Shown here piece after piece: positions 57,301-64,000 of a stretch of DNA of 64,000 nucleotides. The position numbers were made by a program, and so were the translations under genes. How positions within the stretch are numbered: the stretch's first letter is position 1; every line of letters begins with the position of its first letter. The notes beneath the pieces are model-generated. The model worked only from the letters and a program-made list of their open reading frames with translations, did not search any database and had not been told where the DNA came from. Origin of the DNA: Vitellaria paradoxa (taxonomy: Eukaryota; Streptophyta; Magnoliopsida; Ericales; Sapotaceae); the NCBI GenBank assembly GCA_019916065.1, contig JAINTL010000046.1, positions 124,001 to 188,000 of the forward strand, given 5' to 3'.

Positions 57301-58975
57301 TTTTAACTCTATAAAATAAAATAAAATTGAATTTTTCACTTCATTTTATATTCCAATAATTTTCTTTCACGTTTTTTTTTTTTTTTTCCTCCATAAATCT
57401 GTGTTCCACACATGGTCTTAGTTTAAGAGGTAAATTTGAAATTGTTTAAAGTAGTGATAGAGATACAACTGATACTTTTGTTCTTTTTCCCTTTTTTTTT
57501 TTTTTTATCTTAACTGCATCAGCAAGAAATCAAATTTTGGGAATTGCCTAAATTTGAGCTACCTTTCACTTTTTTATTTATATATCATCTTCTTGTAATG
57601 GTTTAATTAGGATTAGAGTTTTGTTAGGATTAGTGTTCTATTTAGTTAATTAATTTTAACATTAATTAGAAATCTAATAACTACAAGTCTTGCTATAATT
57701 AGCATTTCTAGCTAATTTTTCAAATAGAGTTCTAATCTTGTATAGTCTTTTCCGTCACCACATAATTAGAATACAGAAAATCATCATTTCATTTGTCAAT
57801 TGTAACTGGCAAAAAGTTCATTAACTTTTAATTTTTCTGTGTATATAGCAAAAGGAATTGCTGCAAAAACAGCATGCGGGATGCCTTTTGCATTTGGTTT
57901 TCTTATCTACAAGTTCAGGAGAAGGCATTTATCAGGGTTTGATGACATTGAGAGTTTCCTTCAAAGTGATCAGAATAATCTCACCCCTATCAGATACTCT
58001 TACTCTCATATCAAAACAATGACTGAAGGTTTTAAGGATAAGTTGGGTGAAGGAGGCTATGGTTCCGTATACAAAGGAAAGCTCCGAAGTGGCTCTCTTG
58101 TAGCAATAAAGTTATTAAATGAGACCAAAGCTAACGGGCAAGAATTCATCAACGAAGTAGCTACTATTGGAAGGATTCATCATATCAATGTGGTTCGACT
58201 CATTGGATATTGTGTAGAAAGATCTAAACGTGCTCTTGTGTATGACTTCATGCCTAATGGGTCTCTTGAAAAATACATCTTTTCTCAAGAAGGGACATTG
58301 TCATTGAGTTGCAAGCAAATATATGAGATTTCTCTTGGAGTGGCTCATGGGATTGAATATTTGCATCGGGGTTGTGATATGCAAATCCTACATTTTGACA
58401 TTAAACCTCACAACATTCTCCTTGACGAGAATTTCACTCCAAAAGTTTCTGATTTTGGACTTGCAAAATTATATCCGGTTGATGATAGCATTGTATCTTT
58501 AACAGCAGCAAGAGGAACCATGGGTTATATGGCTCCAGAGCTGCTCTACAAAAATATTGGAGGTGTTTCGTATAAAGCTGATGTATATAGTTTTGGAATG
58601 TTACTGATGGAAATGGCAGGCAAGAGGAGGAATTTAGATGCCTTTGCAGATCATACAAGTCAAATTTACTTCCCTTCGTGGATTTATGACCAATTCAAAG
58701 AAGGAAATGATGGAGAATTGGGAGGGACAACTGAAGAGGAAAGAATGATGGTAAAGAAGATGATAATAGTAGCTTTATGGTGCATACAAATGAAGCCAAG
58801 TGACCGTCCTTCAATGAGCAAAGTTGTAGAGATGCTGGAAGGAAATGTTGAAGTCCTGCAGATGCCTTCCAAGCTGGTTCTGAATCCACAGGAGATACCA
58901 GCAGAAGTCCATGAAAACCACACTAATCCAACAGAGTCACGAAATTCCATTACTGTGGATATTAGTACATCTTAA
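44658..58975 (+). CDS. LRK10-like receptor kinase, apparently intact (4 exons)
   Basis: Proposed join: 44658-45399, 46657-46695, 51942-51968 (or 56898-56924), 57849-58975, giving 644 residues. Every junction has GT..AG and phase 1, and all parts stay open. The product is a predicted plasma-membrane receptor kinase: signal peptide, GUB_WAK ectodomain ([41 protein letters not shown]), membrane helix, RRRHLS stop-transfer, and kinase. Kinase motifs are complete: [17 protein letters not shown], the helix-C Glu, [24 protein letters not shown]. Phe replaces the Arg of HRD, so it is a non-RD kinase as usual in this family, whose wheat founder is the Lr10-linked LRK10. The ATG follows GTGGCC as in the paralog at 13969. 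The ligand is unknown. Confidence 0.82.
46657..46695 (+). CDS. Exon 2 of intact LRK10-like gene (39 nt)
   Basis: A pyrimidine-rich tract and AATGCAG acceptor precede it; the donor is a perfect GTAAGT. It encodes [12 protein letters not shown], a juxtamembrane segment, and is in phase with exons 1 and 3. It is inferred from splice signals and phase, not from transcripts. Confidence 0.65.
48238..49824 (-). mobile_element. Solo LTR (1587 bp), probably copia
   Basis: TG..CA ends (minus strand TGTTGGCCCAAGG..GGAATAACA) with the 5-bp duplication TTTTT (48233-48237, 49825-49829). The empty site is preserved in copy 2 near 54764 (GATAAATTTTTATTTATAG). No internal domain or second LTR is present, so recombination between LTRs removed the rest. 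The start resembles SIRE/Maximus-type copia LTRs, with GATGATAACAAA nearby on the minus strand; this family call is tentative. Confidence 0.85.
51231..51606. mobile_element. MULE-like MITE with nested hairpins and partial repeat
   Basis: The core (51240-51445) has inverted ends TAATGCTAC..GTAGCATTA and TTTTGTTTATAC..GTATAAACAAAA, flanked by ATAATAGAT / ATAATAGCT, a likely 9-bp target duplication typical of Mutator-like elements. Each arm has its own palindrome (CTGGTCATGAC..GTCATGACCAG type). The right half is repeated once more at about 51470-51606. Copy 2 of the host duplication has the empty site near 56590. Confidence 0.82.
51942..51968 (+). CDS. Exon 3a of intact LRK10-like gene (27 nt)
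   Basis: It lies between acceptor CTTGTAG and donor CAG|GTATTG. It encodes IRFILTLP plus split codons at each side and joins exons 2 and 4 in phase. A duplicate, exon 3b, is at 56898-56924. Inferred from splice signals. Confidence 0.6.
53213..53242 (+). pseudogene. Decayed duplicate of exon 2
   Basis: It aligns to exon 2 (46657-46695), but the acceptor AG is changed to GG, 9 nt are missing, and the internal sequence is diverged. The donor region GTGAGTAATCTCC is kept. It is probably never spliced in. Confidence 0.65.
56898..56924 (+). CDS. Exon 3b, duplicate of exon 3a (27 nt)
   Basis: The same acceptor CTTGTAG and donor CAG|GTATTG as exon 3a, the same length and phase, encoding ALYILTWA. 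It is closer to exon 4 than 3a (0.9 kb against 5.9 kb). Either exon, or both in series, keeps the frame. It would change the sequence just before the membrane helix. Confidence 0.6.
57849..58975 (+). CDS. Exon 4 of intact LRK10-like gene: membrane helix and kinase
   Basis: The acceptor TATATAG ends at 57848. The exon encodes [21 protein letters not shown] (helix), RRRHLS, a linker [20 protein letters not shown], the full kinase domain and a tail ending ITVDISTS. The open frame begins at a GTG upstream of the acceptor, which is intron sequence, so this exon has no start of its own. No stop or frameshift was found. Confidence 0.9.
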
Positions 58976-59686
58976 TAAAGTAGTTTCATATCAAATGTCG
59001 TGTATTTTTTAGGTTTGATAGGAATGCCCTATTTAGTTTGGGTTTATGCTGCAGATTTGGTACTGCAGAGTCTTGTTCTGTTGGTATTCCAATTGCTGCA
59101 TTTATATGTTGGTTTATGTAGAGCTTGATTGAGTTGTTCATGCTCTTTATTAGTTATAATATTGTTTAAGATGCATGGTTTCAGAATGTTTATGTATATA
59201 ATATATATTTTTGTCATTTTTAAATTCGTATAATATTCAAAGTGAATTAATAATTCATTTTTAATAACCAACATTGAAAATTTTCAATATGATTAGATCT
59301 TAAAAATGAGTTTTTTAAATTTGTTTTGCACTTTCAACATATTTAAAATGGGTAAAAAAAAAAATCTTATATTCACTGCATCATCTAATATCAAAAAAAT
59401 AAAACTCACATCTTAATTACACATTCCAAACATAGATTTACATTTCTTATTATTATAAAAAAATATTGTTATTGTTATTAAAAAAAGTCAATTTATATGG
59501 ATAAATATCAACTTTTTAAGTTACGTAATTTCTTTTATTTTTAAGCAATATTTTATAATATTTTTATTCAAAGTCTAAAATTTATAAAAATAAAAAAGGA
59601 AGCAATTATAGCGGTCTCCTTAAATTTATGAGTCCGGTTCCACCTTAAAGCTGAGCAATTACAATGTTATGTCGTGTTGCCTTTGG
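58976..59686. other. 3' UTR and downstream flank of intact gene
   Basis: The first ~200 bp (through GGGTTTATGCTGCAGATTTGG and TTTATGTAG) recurs after the pseudogene at 61537-61906, so it belongs to the ancestral gene's 3' region. No strong AATAAA signal stands out. The remainder is AT-rich with nothing recognised. Confidence 0.55.
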
Positions 59687-60605
59687 TAGGGGTGTACACA
59701 ATATAGTCAAAATTCGGTTTCTAAACCGTATCGGTCAAATTTAATAAGTTTGATTCAGTTATTCTTTTAACAACGATTAATTTGGTTAATTTTTGTAATA
59801 ATAACAGTTATCGGTTTTATTTATATTTTTAAAATTTTTAAATCAAATAAATCAAATTAATCGAATTAAAATACTTAATATTTAATAAATATTTATATAT
59901 AATTAAATGGGTTTATCTTTTGAATACACTGGACTTTTGAAATTCTATAACTTTTGAAATTATGCAGAAAATTATTAAAGCATTGCCATATTGCTGCTTG
60001 GTATTCATTTAACAAATAATTATAATGTTAAATATCCTTAGTTTTTGAAATTTTATAACTTTTGAATTTCTCATGGTTAAATAGTTTTTTAATATATACA
60101 TTAGTGCTTTACCCTTATATCCATCTAGTATTCTTTTATTTTATCTAATCTCTTTCCCTAAGCAATTTGAAACATCTAAATATATATCACTTTCTTTGTC
60201 AGCCAAAGGTCCTTTTATTTTGCTTTTCGTTTTTGTTTTATTTTATTTTTTTAAATTCAAGTTGTTCCTTTTTAGTTTTACTATGAATTTTACTTTCTTA
60301 GTTATGATTTAATGAAAATATATGTTGGGTTTTGTAATTTGAAATTTAGAATTTTAATGCTTTGATGATATTTTGTTGAGCTTATAATAAAAAATTATTA
60401 TTTTACCTCTATAATTAAGTTATAAAAAATATATTTAAATTTATAAATATATTTAACCGAACCGATAGAAACTAAACCCAAATACTTTGATTCGGTTAAT
60501 ATATATTGTTTGGTCAATTTGGTTATCATTTTTTATTTTCAAAAATATTCAGTTCGGTTATGAAAGTTATAATTTTCGAATCGTATCGACCGATACTCAC
60601 CCCTA
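59687..60605. mobile_element. hAT-like nonautonomous element
   Basis: Terminal repeats TAGGGGTG and CACCCCTA are flanked by 8-bp GCCTTTGG / ACATTTGG (6 of 8 match), the target length of hAT elements. Subterminal regions carry repeated TTCGGTT and AACCG motifs (ATCGGTCAAA, ATTCGGTTAA, TCGACCGATAC). 919 bp, with no transposase. Confidence 0.72.
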
Positions 60606-61536
60606 ACATTTGGGGAATTTATTGTCACACATCAAATAGGGTGTTTGGCTGGTCAAAATTTATTAATTTTTAATATTTTTTTATCAAATTTTATTACTAA
60701 TCATTTTTATATTAAATTTTTATACTTTACTGTAATTTTTGACTAATCAAATACTTCCAAGAAAGATAATACGAAGGGAAAGTAATTTCTTCTTCTTCTT
60801 CTTTCTTTTTTATTTTGTTGGAGGAAAGTCAGGGTCAGAGTCAGCTAACAGGACAAGACAAACGTGCTGGGTGGGGGAACTTTTCCTGACTTTTAAAGCA
60901 GGTTTCTTTAGACATTTCGATTACATATCAGGAAAAATGAATGACAAAATATAAAATGTTAAAAACCTTTAAAAAAAAAAAAAAAAACCTACTTCCGTGA
61001 AAGTTTTAGATTTTTGTGACTATTAATTATTTTCTTTTAATGTTCAACTTCAATGTTAAGATAAAAGAGCGTATCAATTTATTTAAAAAATAAAATTACT
61101 AAAACAAAAAAAACGACACATCCTGATTTGTAAACACCATTTAATCTGGGGAGAAGAAACCGAGTTCATTTCAATCATAGCAATCCTATGCCAATATTCA
61201 AATCTTAAGACTACTTAAATAATTTAACTTTGAACTTAAGGAAAATATCTTAATAGACATCATGTCTACTTATATAATCTATAATATTATTTTATATTAT
61301 AAAATATTGCTCCATTTAGAGTTTTGAAAATTATTAAAAATTTTGAAAATATCTAAAAATTATTAACTTTTTATCTTACTGCACAAATCACGAACTCACA
61401 ATTTTTATTAAATTTTATCACTTTTTGTTACTCCAAACACTCCTTATATATATATATATATATAAGTAGAAATAAATTTATGTATTTTAAACAAATTTTA
61501 TGTAATTTAAAGTTATACAAAAGAAATTAAAAATAT
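60606..61536. other. Intergenic, no gene seen
   Basis: AT-rich, with a possible small MITE-like segment near 60641-60750 (GTGTTTGGCTGGTCAAAATT to GACTAATCAAATACTTCC), a poly-A run near 60970-60987 and (TA)n at 61446-61464. Confidence 0.55.
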
Positions 61537-61906
61537 TTTGTATAAAGCTAATGTTTATAGTTTTGAAATGTTATTAATAGAAATTGTGGGTAAAAGGGGA
61601 AATTTATATGTCTTTGTGAATTATATAAGTCAAATTTACTTCCCTTTGTGAATATATGACTAATTTAGAGAAGGAAGGGAGATAGAATTGGGAGAAACAA
61701 CTTAAGTGGATAGAGTGCTCGTAAAGAAGATGATAATATTAGTTTTATGGTGCATACAAATGAAGCTAAGTAACTATACTTTGATGAGCTAGGTTGTAGA
61801 AATACTGGAACGAAATGTTGAGCTACTAATCCAATAGAGTCGCCTTTGTTATAACTTACCAGGTGACTACATAAATTTCATCACAGTAGATGTAAATGCA
61901 CCTTAA
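61537..61906 (+). pseudogene. 3' fragment of LRK10-like kinase, multiply stopped
   Basis: C-lobe homology begins at YKANVYSFEMLLIEIVGKRG, continues through ISQIYFPL and KKMIILVLWCIQMK, and ends in ITVDVNAP then TAA, matching the tail of the intact gene. At least four in-frame stops and a missing segment make it dead. The following ~240 bp match the intact gene's 3' flank. The N-terminal half is absent. Confidence 0.88.
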
Positions 61907-63495
61907 GAAAGTGGTTTCACATCAAACACCGTGTATTTTGGGTTTGATGGGAATTCCTTATTTAACCTGGGTTTATGCTGCAGATTTAGGGTGTAGTTCT
62001 TTTTTGGTACTGCAAAAGTCTTGGCATGTTAATCTTTCCACCACTCCGTTTATATATGGTTTTATGTAGTTGCAACATGAGTGGGATTGATTCTATTGTC
62101 CTGCTCTGTATTACTCTTTAAGGTATATGATTTCAAAATTAGTCATGTTCCTAGTCTTCTACCGGTTGGTAGTAGTTTGTGTTGGTACAAAATAAATTAG
62201 GGGTGCATGGCCCCTTCCCGAGTATAATAGGACGAGACACGTGGTGTCTCTCGAGCAAATTATAAGTGTGCTCGGCGTTGATCTAGTGTTTAGGAGATTA
62301 CTGCAATTGGCCCAGCGCTTGATAATGTAATTCTGACCATAAATGTCAAATAGTAATAAATGAACTAAATTTATTATCTAAAAGTTAATCTAATTAGTCT
62401 ATTTCGTTATAAATGACAGACAGATATGACGTGTGGACAGTGTCTAGGATTGCATCCTATCTATTCAGATGCCTCTCTCACCTATGTGCATTTAATGGAA
62501 AGTGCAGGACATTAAATGAGAAGTGAAAGGCATTAAAGGAAAAGTAGAAGTTGTATATCATAAAGCATAACTGCAATCTGATTTTTTACATATTAATTTA
62601 TTCATGATACCTTACTATGAATATAACACTTAGTTATAAATTCAGGTATACTCATGATTGTTAACCTAGCACCTCGCTCGTTACTTTTCGTTCCTTAAGC
62701 CTTTGCTGACTTTACCATCAGAGAATTTTTTAGTTTGGGACCCTTTCTCCAACCATAACCTTTGTTTCTTTTGTGTTTGGCAGGCTTGCATTTGGATTCC
62801 TGGTTGACGTGGCGAGCAGTTTCAGTAGTGATTTTTTATTGCCAAACAATTTGCTTAGTTGAGCTTTCTTCTATAATGACTTGTAATTAGCTATTCAGAG
62901 ATTTCTTTGTTTTGTAGTCTAGTGCCACGTAATTGTAGAGCCTAGGGTATGTCCCTCGAAAATCTATTTTGTTTTTGGTTTTTTATGTATTTACCTTTTC
63001 AAAAAAAAGAAAAAAATCTGATATCATGATATTGTGTACTTCAGATATTTGAGGCAGTTTCATATTGAACAACCATACATGATTTAAAATTATACAAATG
63101 TATGTACAGATTCAAAATTAGACACGTATCATCTATTTTCTATGGCCACTCAAAACTGCATTGGATCCATTCTATTAATATCAAGCTTGTAGTATTAGTT
63201 TAGTAGTAGCACAGAAAATTTACTAAAGGTTTTGCTCACAACATTCCATTCCAAAATCTCAATGCAATTAAAGGGGGGCACATTACAACAACTTAATGCA
63301 TGTTTTCATGCTAACATTGTACTTTAATGATATGAATACTTGTACAATTAAGTTGGGAGAAGACTAATTCTCTCATTTTAGGGAGAACATTAGCATTACC
63401 ACAAAATTCACATTGCTGGGAACAAAGCACTTGAGCCACACTTGTAATCAAAGTTACTGAATCCCTGATGGAATATATAACATTGTAGGCTTAGG
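61907..63495. other. Intergenic; 3'-flank duplicate and LTR-like remnant
   Basis: 61907-62150 duplicates the 3' flank of the intact gene. About 62171-62752 is GC-richer, starts GTTGGTACAAAATAAATTAGG and ends TTTCTCCAAC, and reads like an old LTR (CACGTGGTGTC, GTGCATTTAATG), but no target duplication was found. No gene recognised in the rest. Confidence 0.4.
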
Positions 63496-64000
63496 TTACG
63501 CGCTAATACTCTGATCTTCTAGAGATAGAAAAGAATTGGAAGGCATCTACAGATGTTCAATATTTCCTTCAATCATCTCCACCACTTTGTTCATGGAAGG
63601 ACAGTCACTTGGCTTCATTTGTATGCACCACAAAGCTACTAACATCATCTTCTTTACTATCTCTCTCTCCTCCTCTGTAAGCTTTCTTATTTTCAGATGC
63701 TCTCCCATCTATCAATTGGTCATAAACCCACAAAGGGAAGTAAATTTGGCTTAAATTATCTAATGCATTCCAATTCCTTCTCTTACCTGCCGTTTCCATC
63801 AACAACATTTCAAAACTACAAACATTAGCTTTATATGAAACACCTCCAATATTTTTGTAAAACAATTCTAGAGCCGTGTAGCCCGTAATTCCTCTCACTG
63901 TAATTAGAAACACAATACTATCATTTGCTGGATACAATTTTGTAAGCCTAAAGTTAGAAACTTTTGGAGTAAAATTCTCATTAAGAAGGATATTTTGAGG
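63496..64000 (-). pseudogene. LRK10-like kinase C-lobe pseudogene, runs off window
   Basis: It begins beyond the right edge with [21 protein letters not shown]: the DFG motif has become NFR. It continues through GITGYTALELFYKNIGG (APE lost), SYKANVCSFEMLL and SQIYFPLWVYD. A frameshift occurs in a GA-rich run near 63660-63672, after which the C-lobe continues as [25 protein letters not shown] at 63547-63549 interrupts the tail, which ends SLEDQSISA before TAA at 63496. It is opposite in strand to the fragment at 61537. Confidence 0.88.

Larger units (their letters stand above)
52472..57423. repeat. Tandem duplication, copy 2 (4.95 kb)
   Basis: A direct copy of 45897-52471 without the solo LTR and the MITE, but with two small extra segments (about 54860-54990 and 56210-56460). 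It carries exon 3b and a dead copy of exon 2. Gross copy lengths agree once the insertions are subtracted, so the duplication was clean. Confidence 0.9.

Noticed and set aside
62171..62752. A complete solo LTR
   Set aside because: The composition is LTR-like, but the ends do not give TG..CA with a matching duplication; kept only as a possible remnant.
1..64000. CRISPR arrays, tRNA or rRNA genes, bacterial-type operons
   Set aside because: None found; repeats present are tandem, inverted or transposon-type, and the gene structure is eukaryotic.

Overview
The window is nuclear DNA of a eudicot flowering plant, species not identified. It is AT-rich, has intron-containing genes with GT..AG borders, and is dense in plant transposable elements. 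Two things dominate. The first is an endogenous pararetrovirus (Caulimoviridae) array at the left end. The second is a cluster of mostly broken receptor-kinase genes of the LRK10-like type (extracellular galacturonan-binding GUB_WAK domain, one membrane helix, cytoplasmic kinase).

Region 1 (1-11332): viral DNA. Bases 1-300 are an inverted piece of the movement-protein gene. Bases 301-11332 are about 1.5 genome lengths of one virus in head-to-tail tandem, all on the minus strand, with a repeat period of exactly 7437 bp. In transcription order the genome reads: intergenic promoter region, movement protein, coat protein plus zinc knuckle plus protease, reverse transcriptase plus RNase H, and a fourth ORF of unknown function. 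The array sits inside the kinase exon of an LRK10-like gene whose remaining exons run from 11333 to 13969.

Region 2 (13970-31750): a second LRK10-like pseudogene (plus strand, 16501-23252), split by a 4.75-kb Ty1/copia element with a 5-bp target duplication; a CACTA-like element (24430-26478); a decayed GUB_WAK exon (27155-27694); and a 1.3-kb inverted repeat with arms of about 535 bp (29397-30688).

Region 3 (31751-44010): no intact gene. It is a degenerate array of related noncoding units, hit by a SINE and MITEs, and it holds one truncated GUB_WAK fragment.

Region 4 (44658-58975): the only apparently intact host gene, an LRK10-like receptor kinase of four exons and a predicted 644 residues. 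All exon phases agree. Its introns carry a tandem duplication of about 5 kb that duplicated one 27-nt exon and left a dead copy of another; a solo LTR and a MULE-like MITE later entered the first copy.

Region 5 (58976-64000): a hAT-like MITE and two 3' kinase fragments on opposite strands, both broken.

Overall this is a receptor-kinase cluster undergoing gene birth and death, with viral and transposon insertions inside its genes. No bacterial-type features, CRISPR arrays, tRNA or rRNA genes were seen.
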